Source of the DNA: Methylocaldum sp002005105
Lineage (GTDB): Bacteria; Pseudomonadota; Gammaproteobacteria; Methylococcales; Methylococcaceae
Reading direction: 5' to 3'
DNA: 64,000 nt
Assembly: GCF_051027545.1 (NCBI RefSeq)
Contig: NZ_CP194902.1
Location: 2,170,001 to 2,234,000 of the forward strand
Positions 9,011-17,131 of this stretch are shown one piece after another (the first letter of the stretch is position 1; each line of letters opens with the position of its first letter). Position numbers and translations under genes: made by a program. A model generated the notes under the pieces. That model had not been told where the DNA came from. It saw only the letters and a program-made list of their open reading frames with translations, and did no database searches.

Positions 9011-11224
9011 TTATTTCTCGCGGATGAGGTCGTAGATATTGAGGTAATCCTGTCCCGGATTCTTCCACGAGAAATCGTAGCGCATGGCGTTCTTCATCAG
9101 TTCCCGGAAGTGATCGGGATAGTCGTAGTAACAGCTCAACGCCCGTCCGAGCGCCGATTCCAGCCCGCTGTAATCGTAATCCCTGAACACATAGCCGTTG
9201 CGCTCGTTCAGCGGTTTGTACGAATAATCCTTGTCGAATACCGTGTCCGCCAGGCCGCCGACTTCCCGCACCACGGGCACGGTGCCGTAGCGCATGGCGA
9301 TCAGCTGGGTGAGACCGCAGGGTTCGAACTGGCTCGGCACCAGCATGATATCCGCGCCGGCGTAGATGAGATGCGACAGTTCCTCGTTGAAGCCGATTTC
9401 GATGTGACAATCCGGGTTATCGTTCAGTTGGTGTTTCAGGCTCCAGAAATAGCTGTTGATCTGTCCGTCCGGACTGGAGCCCAGCAGCACGAACTGGCCG
9501 CGCCGGTGCAACGTATAAAAAATGGCGTGGCGGATGAGTTCCAGCCCTTTCTGGGGGTCCAGCCGGCCGACGAAGGCGACGATCGGTTTTTCGTTGTCGG
9601 CGATCATCAGGCGGTCTCGCAGCGCCTTCTTGTTCTTGTATTTTTCCTCGATGTTGTCGACGCCGTAGCGCTGCGCGATATGATGGTCGATTTCCGGATT
9701 CCACACGTTGTAATCGATGCCGTTGACGACGCCGCCGTATTTTACGTGGTGGATATGCAGCGTGGGTTCAAGGCCGAAACCCTGGCCCTGGTCCTTGGCT
9801 TCGTTGGCATGGCGCGGGGAAACGGTCGTCACGAAGTTGGAATAGACCACGCCGGCTTTCATCAGATTGATCGCATGGGGATTGAAATTGTCCCGCAGCC
9901 GGTCGTAATGGAAATAGTATTCGGGCCGGTTGAGGCCGGTCGCGTGGAGCACTTGCGCGCCGGTGACTCCCTGGTGCTTGAAATTGTGGATGGTGAAGCA
10001 CACCCGCGGGTGGGTCATGCCGAGGAATTTATAGATCTCGAACAGAAACACCGGCGCCAGCGCCGTCTGCCAGTCATGGCAATGAATGATGTCGGGATTC
10101 TTGCCGGATTTCCAGAGAAACTCCATGGCCGCCCGCGTGAAGAACGCGAAGCGCAGAACGTCGTCGTTGAAGCCGTAAATGCAGCCGCGGTTGAAGAAAT
10201 TGTCGCTGGAATGCGGCTCGATGAAGAAGCACTTGCGGCCATGCACGAATCCGAAATAGACGGTGCAATGAATGGCGCCGCCGTACCAGGGCACCCACAA
10301 GTCTTTGTAGGTTTCGCACAGGCCCCAGATATGGTCGTAACGTAGGCAATCGTATTTGGGCAGTATGATTTCGACGTGATTGCCGCGGATTTCCAGTTCG
10401 TTGCCGAGTCCGAACACGACATCGGCGAGGCCGCCGACTTTGGCGACGGGCGCGAGCTCGGGCGTGATCTGAACGATAAACATCGACGGAATCGCTGAAA
10501 CAGGCTGGTGTGGCATCGGTTCGGGTTCAGGCGCGAGCTGAGCCTGCGACGCTGATCGCGGTTCCGGTTCCACCGGCACGGATTCCGGTTCGGGCGGGGG
10601 CATTTTCTCCAAGGGACGGAACTCTTCTGGCGTCGGCGTCGGAGCCGGAATTGCACTAGCTGTCTCTGAGGGCAATAGCTCCGCAGTCTCTAGGCGTTCG
10701 GGGGCTATCGGCTCAGGTGCTGACAGCGAATCGGCGGCAGAAATCGGAGCGGGCGGTATTTCGTCAGAGTCCTCTGATTTCTTTGAATGTCGTGACCATG
10801 CCTCAGCTTCCGTAACTTTCGCGGGAGATTCGGCTGAAGCGAGTCCGACCGGCTTCTTTTGATCCGCCCGACCGAGCTTCGCGCTAACCAGCTTCACTTC
10901 CGGTTCGGCTTTTTCCGGCTTTTTCCCTGAAGCTTTGGGCGCGATTTTTTCGGCCGGCGCCATGGCTGCCGCGAGGGAAACGGTTTCTTTCTCCGGCTCG
11001 TGGCGAACTGCTTTCTCGGATGCCGGAGTCTTGGACCTCGTAGAAGGCTTCGCGCGAACAACGGAGGTCTCCGACGGCGAACGCGCGTTTGCAGCTTTGG
11101 ATCGAGTGGCCTTGGCTTGGGATTTTTCCTTTGTCGCGGGCTTCTCCATGGCTTTTCCGGGTTTTCCTTTTTGGGACTCGGAAGCGTTTACTTTCTTATC
11201 TTGAGGCGGGGTCTTTTGGGTCAT
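9011..11224 (-). CDS. glgA: Glycogen synthase with a long disordered N-terminal extension
   Basis: It transfers glucose from ADP-glucose to the growing alpha-1,4-glucan. The catalytic GT5 part begins at Met248 (MFIVQITPELAPVAKVGGLA). It contains the substrate-binding K262-x-G-G and, near the C-terminus, FEPCGLTQLIAMRYGTVPVV with the E-x7-E-type motif. Residues 1-247 are low complexity, first rich in Lys/Ala/Ser/Thr, then in Pro/Glu, with no visible fold. Normal GlgA is about 480-500 residues. Met248 could be an alternative start, but the reading frame is open and biased through the whole extension. The GH13 gene lies upstream on the same strand, about 250 bp away. Confidence 0.88.
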   Translation of the reverse strand: MTQKTPPQDKKVNASESQKGKPGKAMEKPATKEKSQAKATRSKAANARSPSETSVVRAKPSTRSKTPASEKAVRHEPEKETVSLAAAMAPAEKIAPKASGKKPEKAEPEVKLVSAKLGRADQKKPVGLASAESPAKVTEAEAWSRHSKKSEDSDEIPPAPISAADSLSAPEPIAPERLETAELLPSETASAIPAPTPTPEEFRPLEKMPPPEPESVPVEPEPRSASQAQLAPEPEPMPHQPVSAIPSMFIVQITPELAPVAKVGGLADVVFGLGNELEIRGNHVEIILPKYDCLRYDHIWGLCETYKDLWVPWYGGAIHCTVYFGFVHGRKCFFIEPHSSDNFFNRGCIYGFNDDVLRFAFFTRAAMEFLWKSGKNPDIIHCHDWQTALAPVFLFEIYKFLGMTHPRVCFTIHNFKHQGVTGAQVLHATGLNRPEYYFHYDRLRDNFNPHAINLMKAGVVYSNFVTTVSPRHANEAKDQGQGFGLEPTLHIHHVKYGGVVNGIDYNVWNPEIDHHIAQRYGVDNIEEKYKNKKALRDRLMIADNEKPIVAFVGRLDPQKGLELIRHAIFYTLHRRGQFVLLGSSPDGQINSYFWSLKHQLNDNPDCHIEIGFNEELSHLIYAGADIMLVPSQFEPCGLTQLIAMRYGTVPVVREVGGLADTVFDKDYSYKPLNERNGYVFRDYDYSGLESALGRALSCYYDYPDHFRELMKNAMRYDFSWKNPGQDYLNIYDLIREK

Positions 11225-11472
11225 GAGGTTGCGTCCGGTTGCCTAACATGAACTCGACAAGGCTAGTTTAAGCGATCCAGGGTTTCGAAAAAAACGCCAT
11301 GTCGGCTCAAGTTAGGAGTTAGCCTATTTACTCGGGTGGCCTGTGCGTCGCGAAATCGGGGTGATGACGGCCACGGATTATTGGATGGAATGATTGCCGA
11401 AGATCGGCCTCTCCACCGGTCAGCCCGCATTTTGCGTTACTTTGGTTGCACTTTCGATGCGGGCAGAGAGCG

Positions 11473-12735
11473 TCACTGCGTTACCAGGACCCGTCCCATT
11501 CCCGGTGTCAGCTCGAACTGGAAAGGCGTCGGCAAGTAATCCAGGGGCCATTCCGGCGAGACATCGAACAGCGGCGGTTCGCTTTGAACAAGATGGTACA
11601 GATTGTCGGAGAAGAAATTCTGCCGATTCCAAGCGTCCTTGTTCATAATGATCAATGCCTCGCTACGCTTCCGGCTGGCGGTTTTTCGCATCAGCAAGAT
11701 TTCCGGATTGGAATGGTCGAGCACTTGCGTGGCGCTCTCCTCATCGAATATCTGATGCCGACTCTTGATTCCATTGATCTGTTTGATGTAGCCGGTCAAA
11801 TCGATATCCGTTTTTTCCCAGTCATCAGGCGTGGTATCGACGACGTGGAGCGGCTTTCGGAAGCCGAATTCGAATCCCATGGGTATCATCACACCGGCGG
11901 AAAACAGCGCCGAGAAGAAATAGCGCTGTTTGACCGCATCGACATTCTGCTGGAACTCCGCGAATGCGCGCGCCGTATCGTGGCTTTCGGGGAAACTGAC
12001 GGACGGTACGATTTCACGTGTGAGCCGGTATTGATCCATCAGCCAGGAGCCGGAAAAATCCCACCATTTCGAGCTGTTGAAGATAAAGTCGAAACCGGCT
12101 TGCGCGGTTTCCCGGGTTTGATCGGCACTACAGCCCAAGGTCTCGGCCAGGAATACGGTTTCGGGGTGCGCCCGTTTGGTTTCTTCGATGAGCCGTGCCC
12201 AGAAACGGCTGGGTAACTGGTAAGCCGCATCGCAGCGCAGTCCCTTAAAGCCCAGGCCGACCAGGTATTCGACGATTTCGCGGCAGTAACGGTACAGACC
12301 TTCCGGATCGGACGTATGCTGATGATCGAATTGCGCGAGATCGCGCCAGACGACCTTTTCTCCTTCATGCATACAGAACGGGTGGGCGATGCGCCTGCCT
12401 TGTTTGACGAACCACTCCGGATGCTGCTTGAGCAAAGCCGAATCATAGGCACAATGATTGATGACCAAATCGACGATCATGCCGAGCCCCAGGCTTTCGG
12501 CTTGACTTGCGATCTCGCGCAGTTGTTCTTCCGGCGATTTGGAAGAGCGGGCATTCAGCAACCACGGATCGATTTGAAAATAGTCCTTGATGGAATAAAG
12601 GCTGCGGGATCGTCCGAGCTTCTGGACGGGATTGACGAAGATCCAGTTGAATCCCATATCCGCCGCTCTTTCCAGATGCGGCTTCCAACGATTCAAAGGA
12701 CCCGCGAGCCGCGGGAAGAGGTTATAGATTTTCAT
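11473..12735 (-). CDS. GH13 alpha-amylase-family enzyme
   Basis: A 420-residue enzyme built on the alpha-amylase TIM barrel. The conserved regions are visible: DLVINH (89-94), GLRCDAA with nucleophile Asp169, VFLAETLG with acid/base Glu198, and FPESHD with Asp253. It acts on or transfers alpha-1,4-glucosidic bonds. The spacing around LAETLG and the compact size recall the catalytic core of maltosyltransferase-type GH13 proteins, but the subfamily and substrate cannot be set by eye. No signal peptide, so cytoplasmic. Being next to glgA suggests storage-glucan metabolism. Confidence 0.8.
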   Translation of the reverse strand: MKIYNLFPRLAGPLNRWKPHLERAADMGFNWIFVNPVQKLGRSRSLYSIKDYFQIDPWLLNARSSKSPEEQLREIASQAESLGLGMIVDLVINHCAYDSALLKQHPEWFVKQGRRIAHPFCMHEGEKVVWRDLAQFDHQHTSDPEGLYRYCREIVEYLVGLGFKGLRCDAAYQLPSRFWARLIEETKRAHPETVFLAETLGCSADQTRETAQAGFDFIFNSSKWWDFSGSWLMDQYRLTREIVPSVSFPESHDTARAFAEFQQNVDAVKQRYFFSALFSAGVMIPMGFEFGFRKPLHVVDTTPDDWEKTDIDLTGYIKQINGIKSRHQIFDEESATQVLDHSNPEILLMRKTASRKRSEALIIMNKDAWNRQNFFSDNLYHLVQSEPPLFDVSPEWPLDYLPTPFQFELTPGMGRVLVTQ

Positions 12736-12956
12736 GCGTTTTGGAGAATTGCTCGGCGCGAGGTAAATAATCTAGGTCGGGGGCGGATGGCCCTATATCG
12801 AATAGACCGCGGTAAACGCAGCGGGGTTCATCCACCCTCCCAGGCTCGGGACTTCCCGGAAGCCCTTTTGCTGCGGTTTCGGTCGCCGGGTTTGGAAAAA
12901 CTAAAGCATTTTCATATCTACTCTACCGTACGGGAACTCGCGAGTAGGTCGGGAAT

Positions 12957-13117
12957 CCCTTCCCAATCGCAAACGTCGCTATAGTCGCGACTCTTCCAAT
13001 CGCAAACGGCGTCTTCGGGAAGGGGCTGGCCGGCGCTCCCGGCTAGGCCGTTTGCGATTGGAAGGGTCATCCCAGCGCTCCTGGGATGACCGTTTGCGAT
13101 TGGAGCGCCGAAGCCGC
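12957..13117. repeat. Hairpin-repeat cluster 1 (TTCCAATCGCAAACGG family)
   Basis: Four cores of the 16-nt family. Two are forward (about 12960-12975, slightly variant, and 12994-13009) and two are reverse (13048-13063 and 13090-13104). Each core is followed, in its own direction, by a hairpin: GTCGC-tatagtc-GCGAC, and GGTCATCCCA paired with TGGGATGACC around a GAGCGC-type loop (13065-13091). Unlike the other clusters, both orientations are present. Confidence 0.85.
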
Positions 13118-13150
13118 CCTTCCCGACGCCGCCGTTAGGGCAACGGGTTC

Positions 13151-13174
13151 GTCGGCAAAGGATTGCCGACCTAC
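13151..13174 (-). repeat. GTAG-type REP palindrome
   Basis: Read on the minus strand this is GTAG followed by GTCGGCAA, a short loop, and TTGCCGAC. The same element occurs at 24489-24512, 45546-45569, 45577-45599 and 48041-48064. A 5' GTAG before an imperfect palindrome is the hallmark of REP sequences served by RAYT transposases. Confidence 0.8.
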
Positions 13175-13303
13175 AAATACTTGAGTCGATTTACCCTAGC
13201 CGAAAGCGCCAACGACTTCCGCCAAGCCCGTTATGCCGTATGAGCGAGATGAACGCGCTCTAAAGGAACGTCGGACAAGCTTCGATAACTTTCGAATGTC
13301 GGC

Positions 13304-13333
13304 TTAGAAAAGGGATGCCGATTGGCATCCCTT
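13304..13333 (-). terminator. Rho-independent terminator after the mtdB-type gene
   Basis: On the minus strand AAGGGATGCC, loop AATC, GGCATCCCTT is followed by TTTCTAAG, so a 10-bp stem runs into a short T tract. It lies about 45 bp after the stop of the gene at 13377-14282 and is properly oriented for it. Confidence 0.7.
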
Positions 13334-13376
13334 GTGGCGGTTTGCTCGACTTCGGGAAAGCGGCGGAGCCGACGCG

Positions 13377-14282
13377 TCAGACCATGGTCCGGGCGATTTT
13401 GAATGCCTCGCGGAAATCGTAAAAAACGGGCTCTTCCTGGGTCAGGAGCGAGCGGAGCAAATGCTGTTGCAGCTTGTACTTGTAATCGCCGACCGCCAAT
13501 GCACCGATGCCGACGGCACCCGGAGAGTTGACTGCATGCTTGAGCGGAGTGCCCAAATCGGTCCGCTTGACGCCCTCGATACCCAATGGCGGAACCGCGT
13601 TCACATCCGCCGCAACCTTGAGTTGGTTCGCTTCCGCCAGGGCGCTGGCTTTTAGAACCTGCACTCCGGCCTTGGCCGTGCAGAACACGACATCCGCCTT
13701 GTGAAGCAAGTGGGCCTTGTCGGCCTCGGATGCCGCACATGTGCCTTCCAGGCGAGTTTGGAACAGGCGCCCGTAGGTATCGGCCTTTTCCAGTGCATTG
13801 TCGAGCGACGCGTGATCGATGATCGTCGTTTCCGCTCCGCACAAAGCGGCAATAACCCCGGTGGCTATGCCTACCGGGCCGGTGCCGCCGAACACCACGG
13901 CATTGCACCCTTTCAGCTCCATGCCGTGTTTCTCCTTGAGCTGTTTTTCAGCCACTGCGACCAAAGCCGCCGCCGTGGTAAAACCTCCGCTGGGGTCGGC
14001 CAGGACGGAAAACTGGAAGGGCGGCACCATGGCCTTTTGGGTAGCTTCCAACATACTCACGGCCAAACCGATATCGCGTCCGCCGATAAACATGCCCGTT
14101 CTTTTTACGCCTTCCGGTCCGCGCGAAAAGATGGCGTCTTGCGTAAGGCCGTTGATTTCCTCGAGCTTTACGTTGTTGAGCGGAATAATCATGTCGAAAT
14201 CCGCATCGACCGCCATGTTGATATCGAACGGGCTGTTATGGGGCATCGGATCGAGCATGTATAAAACACTGCGTTTGGACAT
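13377..14282 (-). CDS. Methylene-tetrahydromethanopterin dehydrogenase, paralogue 1
   Basis: An MtdB-family enzyme of 301 residues. It would oxidise methylene-H4MPT to methenyl-H4MPT with NAD(P)+ in the C1 oxidation pathway. Family blocks are seen: SPFDINMAVDADFD, QDAIFSRGPEGVKRTGMFIG, ADPSGGFTTAAALV, the Rossmann loop FGGTGPVGIATGV, and VAADVNAVPPLGIEG. It is clearly related to, but well diverged from, the gene at 14980-15897. It starts 48 bp after the globin gene, so the two may be one transcript. Cofactor preference and true substrate of this copy are unknown. Confidence 0.85.
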   Translation of the reverse strand: MSKRSVLYMLDPMPHNSPFDINMAVDADFDMIIPLNNVKLEEINGLTQDAIFSRGPEGVKRTGMFIGGRDIGLAVSMLEATQKAMVPPFQFSVLADPSGGFTTAAALVAVAEKQLKEKHGMELKGCNAVVFGGTGPVGIATGVIAALCGAETTIIDHASLDNALEKADTYGRLFQTRLEGTCAASEADKAHLLHKADVVFCTAKAGVQVLKASALAEANQLKVAADVNAVPPLGIEGVKRTDLGTPLKHAVNSPGAVGIGALAVGDYKYKLQQHLLRSLLTQEEPVFYDFREAFKIARTMV

Positions 14283-14330
14283 GTGTTGGTTTCTCTACGT
14301 CAGTAATAAAGATACTTGGTCTTAGGTAGC

Positions 14331-14786
14331 TTAGTCGTCATGCATGGATTTCATGACGGCAATGCCGCGCTCGACAACCGTTTTCCAGGCTGCTTCGAGT
14401 TCGGGATTGAATTTTGGATCGCTTTCGGCGACGGTCGATATCAGGGCAGAAACCCAAAAATCATAAAGATCAGGTTCTATATTAAGTCTGCTTCTGGAAT
14501 GGGATTCACCGAGCTGAATCATCTTTTCCGCCGTGACGGGGCTAGGCTCGTGAAAAAACAGAATCAAATGCCTGATGCCGTGATCCAGCAAACGCCTCTG
14601 AGCTTCCCAGTCGGCTTTCCGAAATTTTTCCGCAATTCTGGGCGATGTTGCGATAAAGGCATTATAAAAGTCATCTATAAAGGTCCCGGTTAGTCGGCAT
14701 CGTGTATAGCTTTTGTCCACCATTTCCTTGAGCAATCGATCATTATCGGCATCCGTGATTTTAATGGCTTCGGCGGTATTATTCAT
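14331..14786 (-). CDS. Single-domain globin
   Basis: The 151 residues have a globin pattern: Phe near residue 40 (FIDDFYNAF), a candidate distal region RLLDHGIRHL (66-74), and the probable proximal haem ligand His96 in QLGESHSRSR, followed by the G helix segment DLYDFWVSALISTV. It has no reductase domain, so it is a single-domain haemoglobin. It could bind oxygen or detoxify NO. Its place between two H4MPT dehydrogenase genes on the same strand suggests a link to C1 metabolism or its redox state, which is inference. Confidence 0.8.
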   Translation of the reverse strand: MNNTAEAIKITDADNDRLLKEMVDKSYTRCRLTGTFIDDFYNAFIATSPRIAEKFRKADWEAQRRLLDHGIRHLILFFHEPSPVTAEKMIQLGESHSRSRLNIEPDLYDFWVSALISTVAESDPKFNPELEAAWKTVVERGIAVMKSMHDD

Positions 14787-14906
14787 TATTATGCTCCTCT
14801 TGGCTGATCCAGTTAACTATTGTTTTTATATGGATAATTAAATACCCTCGAACCCGATAATTGTCCCTAGCCATCGGATGGTCGAATAATTAATTACCAA
14901 CCGGAT

Positions 14907-14931
14907 AATGGCCACTCAGTATGTGGCCATT
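14907..14931. terminator. Hairpin between mtdB and globin genes
   Basis: AATGGCCAC, 7-nt loop, GTGGCCATT: a perfect 9-bp stem about 50 bp past the stop of the minus-strand mtdB. There is no clear T tract, so attenuation, termination or RNA end protection are all possible. Confidence 0.4.
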
Positions 14932-14979
14932 GAATCCATAGTAAGAAATAGCATATTAATGAATTTCTGCTTTGACGCT

Positions 14980-15897
14980 TTAAAGCTTCTTTGCGTATTC
15001 CCGAGCCACTTCGAAAGCATCGTTATAATCTAGGAAAACCGGCTTATCCGATTGTCGCAACTGAAAGCGCATTATATTCAGCAGTTTGTGCTGGGTTTGG
15101 TATTTCACGTTACCGATAGCCAAGGCTCCAACGCCGACGGCGCCGCTACGGGAACCCTCAATTTCCGTGCCCTTGTGGTGAGGGCCGAGACCGGCGATTC
15201 CCGACGGCGGAACCGCATTGACATCGGCGGCGACTTTGAGTTGCGGAGCAGAGGCGACCAATTCCGCGCTCAGCACTTCAATTCCGGCTGCGGCGGTAGC
15301 AAATACCACATCGGCGGTTTTGATCAGCTCCGGTTTGTTGGCGTCTGCATCGCCTTGAATATCGGTTTGACCGTTACCGAATTCGGCATTGCATAGTTCC
15401 GCGATCTTCTGGGCTCTTTCCAGCTGGCGGCCGATGATTTTTACGTTGGCTCCGGCCTTGGCGGCCAACACCGCGGCAATCTGTCCGACCGGACCCGTGC
15501 CTCCCAAAGCGAGTACATTCTTGCCCTGCAAGTTGGTTTGATGGCGCTTTTCCAGTTCCCGCTCCGCCATGGCGACCATGGCTGCGGCCGTGGTGAAGGC
15601 GCCGCTAGGGTCTGCAAACACGGAGATCACGAAGGGCGGAACCATGGACTTCTGAGCGGTGCGGAGCATGTCCATGGCCATTTTTACATCTCTTCCGCCG
15701 ATGAAAATGCCGGTTCGTTTCACGCCGCTCGGACTTCTGGAGAAAATCGCATCTTGCACGAGGGCGGTGACTTCGCCCAGTTCGATATGGAGGTACGGAA
15801 TGGCGGAAATCCAGCCGGCGTCCAAAGCCATATTGACGTCGAACGGGCTGAGATTCTTTTCGGGGGTGAACATATGCAAGATGAACGGTTTTTCCAT
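14980..15897 (-). CDS. mtdB: NAD(P)-dependent methylene-tetrahydromethanopterin dehydrogenase
   Basis: This copy is the closer match to classical MtdB: MEKPFILHMFTPEKNLSPFD at the N-terminus, QDAIFSRSPSGVKRTGIFIG, ADPSGAFTTAAAMVA, LGGTGPVGQIAAV, and VAADVNAVPPSGIAG with GVGALAIGNVKYQTQ near the end. It has 305 residues from the ATG at 15897. The frame extends further upstream, but that ATG has a GAGG site and homology starts there. It catalyses the H4MPT-linked oxidation step from formaldehyde to formate, a strong marker of methylotrophy in bacteria. Confidence 0.92.
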   Translation of the reverse strand: MEKPFILHMFTPEKNLSPFDVNMALDAGWISAIPYLHIELGEVTALVQDAIFSRSPSGVKRTGIFIGGRDVKMAMDMLRTAQKSMVPPFVISVFADPSGAFTTAAAMVAMAERELEKRHQTNLQGKNVLALGGTGPVGQIAAVLAAKAGANVKIIGRQLERAQKIAELCNAEFGNGQTDIQGDADANKPELIKTADVVFATAAAGIEVLSAELVASAPQLKVAADVNAVPPSGIAGLGPHHKGTEIEGSRSGAVGVGALAIGNVKYQTQHKLLNIMRFQLRQSDKPVFLDYNDAFEVAREYAKKL

Positions 15898-16258
15898 GCG
15901 TGGGTCCTCTGTAATTTTTTTAGTGAGACAAAGGTTCGGTCTTAAATGTCTCGCCGAGACGGGCGCGGACTGGCCGCGCCAGCATAACACAGTTCAGGCG
16001 TCGGGAAACCGTCGTCGGGCGATGGGGCCTAAGAGGTGCGGGCTAGCGGTATTTCAGCAACTGCGCATGTACTGCTGCGGTCCGGGCGACGGTTATGCGG
16101 CTGGGCGGGCAGGACGCGTAAAATTGCCCCTTGGCGTATTTCCGGCGATAACGCCGTTGACAGTTCCACGCTTAGGTCGTTAGCGGCAAAACAGGTGTTT
16201 CGGTCTATTTCTTTCGGGCGCAAACAAATGACCGGCAAGAGCGATAACGACGCTGGCG
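15898..16258. other. Intergenic region, nothing clear
   Basis: About 360 bp upstream of mtdB, between it and the LOG-family gene. It probably contains the mtdB promoter. I see no gene, repeat or strong hairpin. Confidence 0.5.
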
Positions 16259-16936
16259 TCAGCTTTCCGGAGACGCGGCGGATGTCGCCTCGACAATCTT
16301 TTTGAGCTTCCATTCGCGGTGCTTGTTCATGATGTCGACGACTTCCAGGGGATCGTCAGTAATCGAGATTTGGGTCAAATCGGCTTTGTCGACCAGTTGA
16401 TTGGCGAGGACCGTGTTATTGATCCAATCGATCAGTCCTTTCCAATAATCCGAACCGAACAAAATCAAAGGCACGGGATGGATTTTGTGCGTTTGCATCA
16501 GAGTGAGCGCTTCGAACAGTTCGTCCAGGGTATTGAATCCGCCGGGAAAGCAGACATAGCCCATGGAATGTTTCACGAACATGAGTTTACGCACGAAAAA
16601 GTAGCGAAATTCCAGCCTGAGGTTTTGATAAGAATTCGATTTCTCTTCGCCGGCGATGTTGAGTCCGATCGAGCGCGCTTTCTTGAGACGGGCGCCTTTA
16701 TTGGCAGCCTCCATGATGCCCAGTCCGCCGCCGCTGATGATCGCGTAGCCGTGGCTCGCGAGAACCTCGGCCACGGTTTGTGCGGCCTGATAGTACGGGC
16801 TGCTCGGCTTGATGCGGGTGGAGCCGAAAATCGATACGGCAAAGCGAATGTCGGAAAGCTTGTCGAAGCCTTCGGTGAACTCGCTGATGATTCTGAACAT
16901 GCGCCACGATTCGCTGCCTTTGAGATCTTCGATCAT
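16259..16936 (-). CDS. LOG-family protein (TIGR00730 Rossmann fold)
   Basis: The 225 residues have the family signatures GGGLGIMEAANKGA (about 69-82) and PGGFNTLDELFE (131-142), the latter corresponding to the PGGxGTxxE nucleotide-binding site. Characterised members remove the ribose-phosphate from nucleoside 5'-monophosphates, either cytokinin-type or ordinary purine/pyrimidine NMPs. Which substrate applies here cannot be told. Cytoplasmic; about 195 bp downstream of rapA on the same strand. Confidence 0.85.
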   Translation of the reverse strand: MIEDLKGSESWRMFRIISEFTEGFDKLSDIRFAVSIFGSTRIKPSSPYYQAAQTVAEVLASHGYAIISGGGLGIMEAANKGARLKKARSIGLNIAGEEKSNSYQNLRLEFRYFFVRKLMFVKHSMGYVCFPGGFNTLDELFEALTLMQTHKIHPVPLILFGSDYWKGLIDWINNTVLANQLVDKADLTQISITDDPLEVVDIMNKHREWKLKKIVEATSAASPES

Positions 16937-17131
16937 AAACCTGTCCTGGAATTGAAAAGGGATGGGGCTTTAGAAGTATGGCAGCGAATGGCGAAATTTC
17001 ACCGATATCCCATAGCAGGCATCAGCCGGGATTTTCGTGCAAGTGCTTGTCGCGATGGAAGGTTTCGGTCCGAGCGAAGGCCGAATGCGGAGGCTTTTTC
17101 CGTTGATTAGCGGCGCATCCGGCCAAAGCCC

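Larger units (their letters stand above)
12736..13376. other. Repeat-rich intergenic region, no gene seen
   Basis: About 640 bp between the GH13 gene and the first mtdB-type gene. I see no credible coding region. It holds a four-core hairpin-repeat cluster, a REP palindrome and a terminator, listed separately. Confidence 0.7.

Noticed and set aside
9110..10345. 411-codon open frame opposite glgA
   Set aside because: Antisense to the conserved catalytic domain of GlgA. Its openness follows from codon bias of the real gene, and no motif is seen.
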